NCBI RefSeq assembly: GCF_002631185.1
Contig: NZ_PDNU01000012.1
Coordinates: forward strand, 92,305 to 156,304
DNA from: Teichococcus rhizosphaerae
GTDB lineage: Bacteria; Pseudomonadota; Alphaproteobacteria; Acetobacterales; Acetobacteraceae
DNA: 64,000 bases
Direction: 5' to 3'
In this document: positions 8,478 through 17,345 of the stretch, one piece after another
Numbering within the stretch: position 1 is the first letter of the stretch
Layout: each line of letters begins with the position of its first letter
Notes under the pieces: model-generated
The model's database searches: none
Seen by the model: the letters and a program-made list of their open reading frames with translations, nothing else
What the model was told of the DNA's origin: nothing
Made by a program: the position numbers and the translations under genes

Positions 8478-9287
8478 ATGCTTCTGCCCGCTCCCCGCCG
8501 CCTGCTGTTCCACGCAGCGATCGGTGCGGCCTTTCTGCTGATGCTGGCGCCGGTCGCGATGGTGATGATCATCAGCGTGTTCCGGCAGGAGATCGTCAGC
8601 TTTCCGCCGCCCGGCCTGACGCTGGAATGGTACGTGAACGCATGGGCGCGGCAGGAATTCGCACGCGGCTTCCTCACCAGCCTGCAGGTGGCGCTGCTGG
8701 CCACCGCCATCGGCGTGCCGCTGGGCACGGCGGCGGCGCTGGCCCTGCAGCGCAGCGCCATCAAGGGCAAGGGCGCGCTCAACACCCTGCTGCTGGGGCC
8801 GCTCGCGGTGCCCGGCGTGGTGGCGGGCACCGCGCTCTACATGTTCTACCTGCGCGCGGAGTTCTGGCTGGACCGCGACCTGACGGCGACGCTGGAAGGC
8901 CTCGTCGCCGCGCATGTGCTGCTCACCATTCCCTGGACGGTGCGGCTGGTCTCGGCCAGCCTGCAGGGGCTGGACCGCACGGCGGAGGAGGCGGCGGCCA
9001 ATCTCGGCGCGCGGCCGCTCACCGTGTTCCGCCGCGTGACGCTGCCGATGCTGCGGCCGGGCATCGTCGCCGCCGCGCTGTTCTCCTTCATCCAGAGCTT
9101 CGAGAACCTGGAGCTGACGCTGCTGCTGGTGGGGCCGGGCCGCACCACCCTGCCCGTCGCCATGCTGAGCTACCTCGAGTTCCGCATCGACCCGACGCTC
9201 GCCGCCGTGGCCACGGTGCAGATCCTGCTGGTAGCCGGGCTGATGCTGATCACCGATCGCTTCGTGAAACTGTCGAGGGTCGTCTGA
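8478..9287 (+). CDS. ABC transporter permease, spermidine/putrescine (PotC) type
   Basis: 269 residues with six hydrophobic segments and the binding-protein-dependent permease EAA loop (EEAAANLGARPLTVFRRVTLP). This is the class II permease of a PotABCD-like importer. The frame extends upstream as an antisense shadow; the ATG at 8478 is chosen for the GGAGG nine bases before it. It is the first gene of an apparent operon: permease, ATPase, receptor, second permease, amidohydrolase, COG0523 GTPase. The receptor is not a recognisable polyamine binder, so the cargo may be another cationic or amide compound. Confidence 0.88.
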   Translation: MLLPAPRRLLFHAAIGAAFLLMLAPVAMVMIISVFRQEIVSFPPPGLTLEWYVNAWARQEFARGFLTSLQVALLATAIGVPLGTAAALALQRSAIKGKGALNTLLLGPLAVPGVVAGTALYMFYLRAEFWLDRDLTATLEGLVAAHVLLTIPWTVRLVSASLQGLDRTAEEAAANLGARPLTVFRRVTLPMLRPGIVAAALFSFIQSFENLELTLLLVGPGRTTLPVAMLSYLEFRIDPTLAAVATVQILLVAGLMLITDRFVKLSRVV

Positions 9288-9318
9288 CCGTGCCACACCA
9301 CGCCGAGGATAATCACTG

Positions 9319-10365
9319 ATGGGCAGCCTGGTGCTGGAGGCGCTGAGCAAGCGCTATGGCTCATCCACCGCGGTGGAGCGGGTCGATCTGGAGGTGGCGC
9401 AGGGCGAGATGGTGGCGCTGCTCGGCCCCTCGGGCTGCGGCAAGACGACGACGCTGCGCATGGTGGCGGGCTTCATCCCGCCGAGCGGCGGCCGCGTCCT
9501 CATCGGCGGCCAGGACGTGACGCGGGCGCCGCCCTATGCGCGCGACACGGGCATGGTGTTCCAGTCCTACGCGCTGTTTCCGCATATGAGCGTGGCGCAG
9601 AACGTCGCCTTCGGGCTGGAGATGCGCAAGGTGGGCCGCGCCGAGCGCGATGAGCGGGTGATGGAGGCGCTGCGGCTGGTGCGGCTCGACCACCTGGCCG
9701 ACCGGCTGCCGCGCCAGCTCTCGGGCGGGCAGCAGCAGCGCGTGGCGCTGGCCCGCGCGCTGGTGGTGAACCCGGCCGTGTTCCTGCTTGACGAGCCGCT
9801 CTCCAACCTCGACGCCAAGCTACGCGGCGAGGTGCGGATGGAGATCCGCGCGCTGCAGCAGCGCCTGGGCCTGACCACCCTGATCGTGACGCACGACCAG
9901 GAGGAGGCGCTGACCATGGCCGACCGGCTGGTGGTGATGGAGCGCGGCCGGGTGCGGCAGGTGGGCACGGCCGAGGAGCTCTACGAGCATCCGGCCGATC
10001 CCTTCGTCGCCGGCTTCGTCGGCCGCTGCAACCTGGTTTCCGGCCGGCTGGAGGGGGGTGGCTTCCGGGCCGAGAGCGGCGCGCTGCTGCGCTGCGACAG
10101 CACGGGCGCGCCGGCCGATGCCGCGCTGCTGGCGCTGCGGCCGGAGCGGATCCGCCTCGATCCGGACCCGGCGGGCGAGGCGCGTATCACGGCCGTGACC
10201 TATCTCGGCGCGCAGACGGAGTATCATGTCGAGCAGCGCGGCACGACGCTGCTGGTGACGCGCCCCACGCCGCCGCTTGGCGACCCGATGCGGCGCCTTG
10301 CCGTGGGCGATGCCGTGGTGCTGAGCTGGGACGCCGCCGCGGTGCGGCTGCTGCCGGCCGCCTGA
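9319..10365 (+). CDS. ABC transporter ATP-binding protein, PotA type
   Basis: 348 residues. The nucleotide-binding domain has Walker A GPSGCGKTT near residue 37, the signature LSGGQQQRVALARAL, Walker B VFLLDEPLSNLD and the switch histidine in IVTHDQEEAL. A C-terminal TOBE-like domain of about 110 residues follows. It energises the two permeases encoded on either side. Its stop codon overlaps an ATG of the next frame (10365), but the receptor probably starts at 10413. Confidence 0.93.
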   Translation: MGSLVLEALSKRYGSSTAVERVDLEVAQGEMVALLGPSGCGKTTTLRMVAGFIPPSGGRVLIGGQDVTRAPPYARDTGMVFQSYALFPHMSVAQNVAFGLEMRKVGRAERDERVMEALRLVRLDHLADRLPRQLSGGQQQRVALARALVVNPAVFLLDEPLSNLDAKLRGEVRMEIRALQQRLGLTTLIVTHDQEEALTMADRLVVMERGRVRQVGTAEELYEHPADPFVAGFVGRCNLVSGRLEGGGFRAESGALLRCDSTGAPADAALLALRPERIRLDPDPAGEARITAVTYLGAQTEYHVEQRGTTLLVTRPTPPLGDPMRRLAVGDAVVLSWDAAAVRLLPAA

Positions 10366-10412
10366 TGGATCGGCAGAACGACACGATGTCCACGAACAAC
10401 GGGAGACAAGGC

Positions 10413-11453
10413 ATGACGATGACCCGCCGCGCGGCGCTGACCGGCAGCGCCGCCGCCCTCGCATCCATCACCGCCGGCCTGCCGGGCCTCGCCCACGCGC
10501 AGTCGAAGCAGGTGGTCGTCGGCACCTGGGGCGGCGACTATGGCGAGCTGCTGCGCCAGAACATCGACCAGCCGCTGATGGCGCCCCAGGGCATCGAGGT
10601 GCTCCAGGACGTGGCCAACGCCGACCCGCGCAAGACCAAGCTGCTGGCCGAGCGCCAGGCGCGGCGCGGCACCTACGACATCGCCTGCCTGTCGGACACC
10701 GACATGCACATGATCTCCGCGCAGAACGCGTTCGACACGCTGGAGACGGGCCGGCTGAAGCGCGGGGGCGCGATCCTGCCGGCGCTGGCCAAGACCTACG
10801 CGGTGCCGCACATCTATTCGGCGCTGGTGCTGCTCTACAATCCGAGCAAGGTGACCACGCCGCCCACCGGCTTCGCCGACATGTGGGACCCGAAGTATCG
10901 CGGCCGCGTCGGCTTCTCCGACATCCTCTACAGCACCAACACCTTCGCGGCCGCCATGGCCGGCGGCGGCGGCTTCAGCGACTACGAGCCCGCCAAGAAG
11001 AAGCTGATGGAGATGCGCTCGCTCGACGGCCGCATCTACCCTTCGAACGAGGCGCTGGCCGCGGCGCTGAAGTCCGAGGAGGTGTGGATGACGCCGATGT
11101 GGCTGGCGCGCGGCTTCATGTGGCAGAAGGCCGGCATCCCGGTGAAGCATGTGGTGCCGAAGGAAGGCGCCTACGCCATCGTCTTCGAGGCGGCGGTGCC
11201 GAGGAACAGCCGCAACAAGGACAATGCCTACGCCTATCTCGACGCCATGCTGGACCCCAAGGCGCAGGTCGCCTTCGCCGACCGCATGGGCTACCTGCCG
11301 ACGGTGAAGGATGCCCAGCTCCCGGCCGAGATCGCCCGGCAGATCAGCCTGAGCGAGGCCGAGCAGGAGCGGCTGCGCGCCCCGGACTACGACTACCTGC
11401 TGAAGTCGCACGGCGAGATCCTCGACTTCTGGAACAAGCAGTTCAAGGCATAA
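10413..11453 (+). CDS. Periplasmic substrate-binding protein of a PotD-like ABC importer
   Basis: 346 residues. The N-terminus MTMTRRAALTGSAAALAS followed by an Ala-rich stretch ending AHAQ is an export signal with a twin-arginine pair. The mature part begins QVVVGTWGGDYGELLRQN, the standard opening of the type 2 extracellular solute-binding family used for polyamines and related cations. In-frame ATGs at 10365 and 10386 exist, but GGGAGAC upstream and the signal peptide favour 10413. The downstream amidohydrolase suggests a cargo with a hydrolysable C-N bond. Confidence 0.88.
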   Translation: MTMTRRAALTGSAAALASITAGLPGLAHAQSKQVVVGTWGGDYGELLRQNIDQPLMAPQGIEVLQDVANADPRKTKLLAERQARRGTYDIACLSDTDMHMISAQNAFDTLETGRLKRGGAILPALAKTYAVPHIYSALVLLYNPSKVTTPPTGFADMWDPKYRGRVGFSDILYSTNTFAAAMAGGGGFSDYEPAKKKLMEMRSLDGRIYPSNEALAAALKSEEVWMTPMWLARGFMWQKAGIPVKHVVPKEGAYAIVFEAAVPRNSRNKDNAYAYLDAMLDPKAQVAFADRMGYLPTVKDAQLPAEIARQISLSEAEQERLRAPDYDYLLKSHGEILDFWNKQFKA

Positions 11454-11456
11454 GCG

Positions 11457-12287
11457 ATGGCCGCGCTCGTCCTTCCCGCCGGGTTGCTGGTGGTCATGCT
11501 GCTGGTGGCGCCGATGCTGCTGCTGGCGCGTATCTCGCTGAACCGCTTCAGCCCGACCGAACTGATGGTGGAGGCGACGACTGCGGAGAACTACTGGCGT
11601 GCGGTGCAGGACCCCTATTACCAGCAGGTGCTCGGCACCACGCTGGGCGTGGCGCTGGGCTGCACCGTGCTGGCCCTCGCCCTCGGCTTTCCCGCCGCCT
11701 ACTGGCTGGCGCGGATGGAAAGCCGCTGGAAGAGCCTCGCCACCATCCTGGTGCTGTTCCCGCTGCTGGTGGGCAATGTCGTCCGCTCGGCGGGGTGGAT
11801 GGCGCTGCTCGGCAATGAGGGCGCGATCAACGCCGCCCTGATGGGGATGGGCATCACCAGCCGGCCGCTGCCGCTGCTCTACAACACCGGCTCGGTGGTG
11901 GTGGGCATCGTCGCGGTCGTGCTGCCCTACATGATCCTGACGCTGGCCGCCGTCATCGAGGGCATCCCGCGCCAGGCGGAGGAGGCGGCCGCCAATCTGG
12001 GCGGGCGGCCGATGACGGTGTTCCGCCGCGTGGTGCTGCCGCTCGCGCTGCCCGGCGTGGTGGCGGGCTCGGTGCTGGTGTTCATCCTGTGCATGAACGC
12101 CTACGCGACACCCGTGCTGCTGGGCGGGCCGCAGTTCAAGATGATGGCGCCCGCCGTCTATGACCAGTTCGTGCGCGGCAACAACTGGCCCTTCGGCGCC
12201 GCGCTCGCCTTCATCCTGCTGGCGGTGACGCTGGTGCTGACGGTGGTCGGCAGCACGCTGCTCGGGCGCCGCTACCGCGCGGCGTGA
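11457..12287 (+). CDS. ABC transporter permease, PotB type
   Basis: 276 residues, six predicted membrane helices and the EAA loop EEAAANLGGRPMTVFRRVVLP, very like that of the partner permease at 8478. It completes the heterodimeric channel. The ATG at 11457 begins only three bases after the receptor's stop codon. Having the second permease after the receptor rather than next to the first is a re-ordered version of the potABCD layout. Confidence 0.9.
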   Translation: MAALVLPAGLLVVMLLVAPMLLLARISLNRFSPTELMVEATTAENYWRAVQDPYYQQVLGTTLGVALGCTVLALALGFPAAYWLARMESRWKSLATILVLFPLLVGNVVRSAGWMALLGNEGAINAALMGMGITSRPLPLLYNTGSVVVGIVAVVLPYMILTLAAVIEGIPRQAEEAAANLGGRPMTVFRRVVLPLALPGVVAGSVLVFILCMNAYATPVLLGGPQFKMMAPAVYDQFVRGNNWPFGAALAFILLAVTLVLTVVGSTLLGRRYRAA

Positions 12288-12343
12288 CGGGGGCGCCGCT
12301 CCCGCCGCCCTTTTCCCGCCCCATCAAGAAAGGAAGCCTCCCC

Positions 12344-13954
12344 ATGGCGGAGACCGTCGAGATCGGTGAGGAAATCACCGCGCACAACCTGAAGATGGGC
12401 ATGCCGCCCGTGCCGGCGGCCACCGCGCGCGACCGGGGGCAGGGGCCCTACGGCCGCATGGTGCTGCGTGGCGCCACGATCATCGACGGCACCGGCGCGC
12501 CGCCCTGGGGCCCGGCCGACATCGTCATCGAGCGCGACCGCATCGCCGCCATCGTCGCGGTGGGCGTCCCCGGCAAGCCGATCAGCCCTTCCCGCCGCCC
12601 GCCCGAGGGCGAGGTGGAGATCGACTGCCACGGCAGGTTCGTGACGCCCGGCCTGATCGACTGCCACACCCACACCGGCGTGCCCTACCACGCGCTGCAC
12701 GGCACGCCCGCGCCGGCCGACTACGTGTACAAGCTGTGGCTGGCGCATGGCGTCACCACCATCCGCGAGATGGGCAGCTTCAGCGGCCTCGGCTGGATGC
12801 TGGAGCAGAAGGCGGCCTCGGCGGCCAACCGCATCGCCGCGCCCAACATCGTGGCGCATTCCTACTTCCCCGCCGTCAACGACATGCTCAAGACCATCCA
12901 CACGCCGGAGGAAGGGCGCGCCTGGCTGCGCCGCCTGGCCGAGCGCGGCGCGGATGGCGTGAAGTTCTTCGGCGCGCCCCCCGCCATCATGAAGGCGGCG
13001 CTGGAGGAGTGCCGCGCGCTCGGCCTGCGCACCGGCTGCCACCACGCGCAGCAGGCGGTGACGCGGATGAACGCGCTGACCACCGCCGAATGGGGCCTGA
13101 CCAGCGCCGAGCACTATTACGGCCTGCCCGAGGCGCTCTACGACAGCCGCATCGTCCAGAGCTACCCGAGCGGCTACAACTACAACGACGAGTATTTCCG
13201 CTTCTCCTCCGCCGGCCAGACCTTCCAGCAGGCGGCCGAGCCGGGAAGTGCCAAGTGGAACGCGGTGATGCAGCGTTTCCTCGACCTCGACTTCACCTTC
13301 GTGCCCACCTTCAGCATCTACGACGCCAACCGCGACGTGATGCGCACCCGCCGGGCCGACTGGCACGACGACTACACCTGGCCCAGCATGTGGCGCTTCT
13401 TCCAGCCGGCGCGCGGCGGCCACGGCTCCTACTGGTTCCGCTGGGGCACGGCCAACGAGATCGACTGGAAGACGCATTACCGGCTCTGGATGGCCTTCAT
13501 CAACGAATACAAGAACCGCGGCGGCCGGGTCTGCACCGGCAGCGATTCCGGCTTCATCTTCCAGACCTTCGGCTTCGGCTATGTGCGCGAGCTGGAGCTG
13601 CTGCAGGAGGCGGGCTTCAACCCGCTGGAGGTGCTGCGCTCCGCCACGCTGCAGGGCGCCGAGCTGCTCGGCATCGACGGCGAGACGGGCAGCGTCGAGG
13701 TCGGCAAGCGCGCCGACCTGCTGGTGCTGGACGAGAACCCGCTGGAGGACTTCAAGCTGCTCTACGGCACCGGCGCGCTGCGGCTGAACGACGCGACCGG
13801 CAAGCCGGAATGGCGCCAGGCGCTGCGCCACACCATCCGCGCCGGGCTGGTGCTGGACGTGCCGGAGCTGCTGGCCGACCTGCGCCGCATGGTCGCCGCG
13901 CAGAAGGACGCCGAGGCGGAGACGGAGAGGGCCGGGGCGCCCGCGCCGGCATGA
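12344..13954 (+). CDS. Metal-dependent amidohydrolase
   Basis: 536 residues. An N-terminal beta-sandwich (RMVLRGATIIDGTG, ~38-51) leads to the TIM barrel with the complete binuclear metal set: HxH in DCHTHTG (H108, H110), the probable carbamylated Lys207 in GVKFFG, H233/H234 in GCHHAQ, H257 in SAEHYYG and an Asp near 401 in TGSDSG. The C-terminus has the usual GSVEVGKRADLLVLDENP. It hydrolyses a C-N (or similar) bond of a small molecule. Being in the ABC importer operon, it probably processes the imported compound. The start at 12344 follows AAAGGAAG. Its stop overlaps the COG0523 start (ATGA). Confidence 0.9.
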   Translation: MAETVEIGEEITAHNLKMGMPPVPAATARDRGQGPYGRMVLRGATIIDGTGAPPWGPADIVIERDRIAAIVAVGVPGKPISPSRRPPEGEVEIDCHGRFVTPGLIDCHTHTGVPYHALHGTPAPADYVYKLWLAHGVTTIREMGSFSGLGWMLEQKAASAANRIAAPNIVAHSYFPAVNDMLKTIHTPEEGRAWLRRLAERGADGVKFFGAPPAIMKAALEECRALGLRTGCHHAQQAVTRMNALTTAEWGLTSAEHYYGLPEALYDSRIVQSYPSGYNYNDEYFRFSSAGQTFQQAAEPGSAKWNAVMQRFLDLDFTFVPTFSIYDANRDVMRTRRADWHDDYTWPSMWRFFQPARGGHGSYWFRWGTANEIDWKTHYRLWMAFINEYKNRGGRVCTGSDSGFIFQTFGFGYVRELELLQEAGFNPLEVLRSATLQGAELLGIDGETGSVEVGKRADLLVLDENPLEDFKLLYGTGALRLNDATGKPEWRQALRHTIRAGLVLDVPELLADLRRMVAAQKDAEAETERAGAPAPA

Positions 13955-14946
13955 GCGGCGCGGGCATGGAGGACGCCGCCGAGTTCATCCTGCTCGCCGG
14001 CTTCCTGGGCAGCGGCAAGACGACGCTGCTGGTGGACTGGCTGCGGCTGCCCGAGGCGGCGGACACGGCGGTGATCGTCAACGAGGCGGGGCAGATCGAC
14101 GTGGACGGCGCCGTCATCGCCACGGGCGGCACCCTGCCCATGGCGCTGCTGAGCAATGGCTGCGTCTGCTGCTCGCTGACCAACGACCTCGTCTTCACCG
14201 TCGAGGCGCTGCTGCGGCAGCGGATGGAGACGGGCAAGCCGCCCTTCCGCCGCATCGTGCTGGAATGCAGCGGCCTGTCCAGGCCGGGGCCGATCCTGCG
14301 CTCCCTCGGGCCGCTGGCGCCGCTCGGGCTGCGGGTGCGGGTGGTGGCCACCTGCGACGCCGCCCAGGCGGCCGAGCGCGCGGCGCATTTCGAGGAGTTC
14401 GCGGCCCAGCTCGCCGCCGCCGACACGGTGGTGTTCACCAAGCTGGACCAGACTTCGCCCGAGGCCGCGCAGGCGCTGGCCGCCTCCATCAACCCGCTGG
14501 CCCGGGCGGTGGTGGAGCCGGACCGCGCCGCCCGCGCCCTGGCGGCCTTCACCGCGCCTCCGGGCCGTGCCTCCAGCCTGCCGGAAGGGGAGGCGGGCGC
14601 GCATCCCCGCGTCTCGGTGCTGCTGGCAAGGTTCACACCGGAGGCGAGCTGGGAGGACCGGCTGGACTGGCTGGAGAACCTGGCCGCCTTCGCTGGCGAG
14701 CGCCTGTTGCGCGTGAAGGGCTTCCTGCACCCGCCCGAGCAGCCCGGCCTTGCCGTGCTGGTGCAGGGGGTCGGCACGCTGTTCAGCCCCATGGTGCCGA
14801 TGCCGCGCGGCGAGCGCACGCCCGAGGCGCTGGTGGTGATCCTGCGAGACCTGGAACTGGAGGCGGTGCGGCAGATGATGCCGGAGGCGCCGGCCTGGAT
14901 CAGCCGCCTTTCCGGCAACCGCCTGCACTGCGCCGGCGTGGGCTGA
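13951..14946 (+). CDS. COG0523 (CobW/ZNG1-like) metallochaperone GTPase
   Basis: 331 residues of the G3E family. Walker A is GFLGSGKT (17-24), and the metal-binding motif SNGCVCCS has cysteines 71, 73 and 74 (the GCxCC signature). A G4-like guanine-specificity motif appears as TKLD and a CobW C-terminal domain occupies the last ~90 residues. Such proteins deliver zinc or another metal to client enzymes. It is translationally coupled (ATGA) to the amidohydrolase, whose active site needs two metals, making that enzyme the likely client. It is not near cobalamin genes, so cobW is not used as a symbol. Confidence 0.88.
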   Translation: MSGAGMEDAAEFILLAGFLGSGKTTLLVDWLRLPEAADTAVIVNEAGQIDVDGAVIATGGTLPMALLSNGCVCCSLTNDLVFTVEALLRQRMETGKPPFRRIVLECSGLSRPGPILRSLGPLAPLGLRVRVVATCDAAQAAERAAHFEEFAAQLAAADTVVFTKLDQTSPEAAQALAASINPLARAVVEPDRAARALAAFTAPPGRASSLPEGEAGAHPRVSVLLARFTPEASWEDRLDWLENLAAFAGERLLRVKGFLHPPEQPGLAVLVQGVGTLFSPMVPMPRGERTPEALVVILRDLELEAVRQMMPEAPAWISRLSGNRLHCAGVG

Positions 14947-14965
14947 ACAGCCCCGGGAGGGGCGG

Positions 14966-14999
14966 GGCGCCCGGGAGGCGGAAACGCCCCCCGGACGCC
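14966..14999. terminator. Bidirectional terminator hairpin
   Basis: Arms of 15 bases (14966-14980 and 14985-14999) with two mismatches enclose a GAAA tetraloop. It lies between two convergent genes, the COG0523 GTPase (ends 14946) and glpD (stop at 15001). There is no U-tract, but stem and position fit a shared terminator. Confidence 0.65.
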
Positions 15000-15000
15000 T

Positions 15001-16509
15001 TCAGGCCGCCTGCCGGACCTCGGGGAAGGCCTGCGCGAAGTTCCTGCGCTCCGCTTCGGTCATGTGCAGCCCGCGCTTGGTGCGCCGCCACAGCGCGTCC
15101 TCCGGCGCGCGCACCCATTCCTCGCGCATCATCCAGGCCAGCTCGCGCTCGGTGATGCCGCCGCCCAGGTCGCGCCCGAGATCGGCGAGGCTGCCGGCAT
15201 GGCCCAGCACCGCGTCCAGCTCGCCGCCATAGCAGTGGAACAGGCGGCGCAGCTGCGGCGGCGGCAGGAAGGGGTAGCGCCGCTCCGCCTCGGCCAGGAA
15301 GGCCTCGCTGGAAAGGCCGCCGAGATCGCCGCCGGGCAGGGTGGCGCCCGCCGTCCAGGCGCCGCCGCCATGGCCGAGCGCCGCCGCGATCTGCCCCGCC
15401 GCATCCTCGGCGAGGCGGCGATAGGTGGTGATCTTGCCGCCGAAGACGGAAAGCAGCGGCGCGCCCCCGCGGCCCGCCGGGCGGTCCATCTTCAGCACAT
15501 AGTCGCGCGTCACGGCCGAGGGGTTCTCGGCGCCGTCATCGTGCAGCGGGCGGACGCCGGAATAGCTCCAGACGATGTCCTCCGGCGTCACCGGCCTGCG
15601 GAACTGGCGCGAGACGGCGCGGCAGAGATAGGCCGCCTCCTCCGGCGTGCAGCGCGGCGGGCCGCTGGCGGGGTCGTGCGGCACGTCGGTGGTGCCGATC
15701 AGGGTGAAGCGGCCCTCATAGGGAATGACGAAGACCACGCGGCGGTCGTCGTTCTGCAGGATGTAGGCCTGGTCGCCTTCATAGAGGGCCGGCACGACGA
15801 TGTGGCTGCCGCGCACGAGGCGGATGCGGTCCTTCGTCGTCACGCCGGTTTCGCCCAGCGCCTCCATCACCCAGGGGCCGGCGGCGTTGGCGATGGCGCG
15901 GGCGCGCACCACGCGCTCCTGGCCGTTCTCCTCGCGCAGCGTGGCCGTCCAGCCCTCCGCGTCGCGCGTGGCGCCGGTGAAGGCGGTGCGGACCAGGATG
16001 GTGGCGCCGCGCGCCGCCGCGTCCCGCGCGTTCAGGATGACGAGGCGCGCATCCTCGACCCAGGCATCGGAATAGGCGAAGCCGTGGCGGGACTGGCCGT
16101 TCAGCGGCCCGCCCCAGGGATGGGCGCGGAAATCCAGCGCCTGGCTGGCCGGCAGGGTCACGCGGCGGGCCAGGTTGTCGTAGAGGAACAGGCCCGCGCG
16201 CAGCATCCAGCGCGGCCGCATGCCCTCGACATGCGGCAGCACGAAGCGCATCGGCCAGACGATGTGCGGGGCGAGGCGCAGCAGCACCTCGCGCTCGCCC
16301 AGCGCCTCGCGCACCAGGCGGAACTCGTAGTGCTCCAGGTAGCGCAGGCCGCCATGCACCAGCTTGGAGGAGGCGGAGGAGGTCGCCCCGCCCAGGTCGC
16401 CGCGCTCGGCGAGCAGGACGGAAAGCCCCCGCCCCGCTGCGTCGCGCGCGATGCCGGCGCCATTGGCGCCGCCGCCGATCACCAGCAGATCGACATTGTC
16501 GTGAGCCAT
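15001..16509 (-). CDS. glpD: Glycerol-3-phosphate dehydrogenase (FAD-dependent, aerobic type)
   Basis: 502 residues, the normal GlpD length. It has an N-terminal FAD site GGGANGAG (12-19), SSKLVHGGLRYLEHYEF, RLVRGSHIV, FVIPYEGRFTLIGTTD, SGVRPL and a C-terminal DAO_C domain. It oxidises sn-glycerol-3-phosphate to dihydroxyacetone phosphate at the inner membrane and passes electrons to quinone. The start (16509) overlaps the stop of the upstream phnE-type permease by one base (TGATG), so it is the last gene of the deoR-HAD-phnDCEE operon. This placement suggests the imported organophosphate yields glycerol-3-phosphate. glpK lies 12 kb away. Confidence 0.93.
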   Translation of the reverse strand: MAHDNVDLLVIGGGANGAGIARDAAGRGLSVLLAERGDLGGATSSASSKLVHGGLRYLEHYEFRLVREALGEREVLLRLAPHIVWPMRFVLPHVEGMRPRWMLRAGLFLYDNLARRVTLPASQALDFRAHPWGGPLNGQSRHGFAYSDAWVEDARLVILNARDAAARGATILVRTAFTGATRDAEGWTATLREENGQERVVRARAIANAAGPWVMEALGETGVTTKDRIRLVRGSHIVVPALYEGDQAYILQNDDRRVVFVIPYEGRFTLIGTTDVPHDPASGPPRCTPEEAAYLCRAVSRQFRRPVTPEDIVWSYSGVRPLHDDGAENPSAVTRDYVLKMDRPAGRGGAPLLSVFGGKITTYRRLAEDAAGQIAAALGHGGGAWTAGATLPGGDLGGLSSEAFLAEAERRYPFLPPPQLRRLFHCYGGELDAVLGHAGSLADLGRDLGGGITERELAWMMREEWVRAPEDALWRRTKRGLHMTEAERRNFAQAFPEVRQAA

Positions 16510-17345
16510 CAGAGAAGCCTCGACCGAAGGCGGGTGACGATGACCTCGGCGACCAGCACCACGGCCAGGATCGCCAGCAGCACGATGGAAACGCGGTCCC
16601 ACTGGAAGAAGTTGATGGCGTCGTCCAGCACCAGCCCGATGCCGCCGGCACCCACCAGCCCCAGCACGGCGCTCTCGCGCACATTGATGTCCCAGTGGAA
16701 CAGCGCGATGCCCCAGAAGGCCGGCTGTACCTGCGGCCAGACGCCCTTCAGCATCTCCGCGCCCCAGGAGGCGCCGGCGGCGCGCAGCGCCTCGCGCGGG
16801 CCGTGACTGGTCTCCTCCAGCGCTTCCGACAGCAGCTTGCCCACGAAGCCCACGGAGCGGAAGGCGATGGCGAAGACGCCCGCCGCGGCGCCGGGGCCGA
16901 AGATCGCCACGAAAAGCAGCGCCCAGACCAGCGAGTTGACCGAGCGCGAGGCGACGAGGCTGAACTGCGCCGCCACGTTGAGCGGCCTGATGGTGCAGAC
17001 GTTGCGCGCCGCCATCAGCGCCAGCGGCACGGCCAGGACGAAGCAGAACAGCGTGCCGAGCGTCGCGATGTGCAGCGTCTCGATCAGCGCGTGGTGCACC
17101 TCGGGATAATAGTGCGCGACATTGGGCGGCCACATGCGGATCAGCAGGTCGGCCATCTGTTCCGGCGCGTCTGCCAGGAACTCGGGGATGATGTCGATGC
17201 TGCGCACGGCCCAAACGACGGCCGCGACGCAGCACAGCCACACCGCGAAGCGCGACAGGCGCTGGCCCGGCGTGTGGCGGGTCCATTCGCGCCGCAGCGG
17301 CGCCACGGGATCGCCGCTGAAGGAGGGGGAGGTCATGCTGTTCAT
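16509..17345 (-). CDS. phnE: PhnE-type ABC permease (second copy)
   Basis: 278 residues with about six membrane helices and the PhnE permease core: SLVWALLFVAIFG, the EAA-like segment RAAGASWGAEMLKGVWPQ, and VLGLVGAGGIGLVLDDAIN. The family imports phosphonates, phosphite or phosphate esters with PhnC and PhnD. Its ATG (17345) overlaps the stop of the first permease by four bases (ATGA). Two unequal PhnE subunits presumably form a heterodimeric channel, as in several phnDCEE loci. Confidence 0.88.
   Translation of the reverse strand: MNSMTSPSFSGDPVAPLRREWTRHTPGQRLSRFAVWLCCVAAVVWAVRSIDIIPEFLADAPEQMADLLIRMWPPNVAHYYPEVHHALIETLHIATLGTLFCFVLAVPLALMAARNVCTIRPLNVAAQFSLVASRSVNSLVWALLFVAIFGPGAAAGVFAIAFRSVGFVGKLLSEALEETSHGPREALRAAGASWGAEMLKGVWPQVQPAFWGIALFHWDINVRESAVLGLVGAGGIGLVLDDAINFFQWDRVSIVLLAILAVVLVAEVIVTRLRSRLL

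Noticed and set aside
7344..9350. A 668-codon minus-strand open frame spanning the P1 peptidase and the ABC permease
   Set aside because: Only the last 330 codons make a recognisable protein; the upstream part is antisense to the permease and is a GC-bias shadow.
13951..14946. Cobalamin-biosynthesis CobW
   Set aside because: No cobalamin genes nearby; the coupling to an amidohydrolase fits a general COG0523 metallochaperone better.
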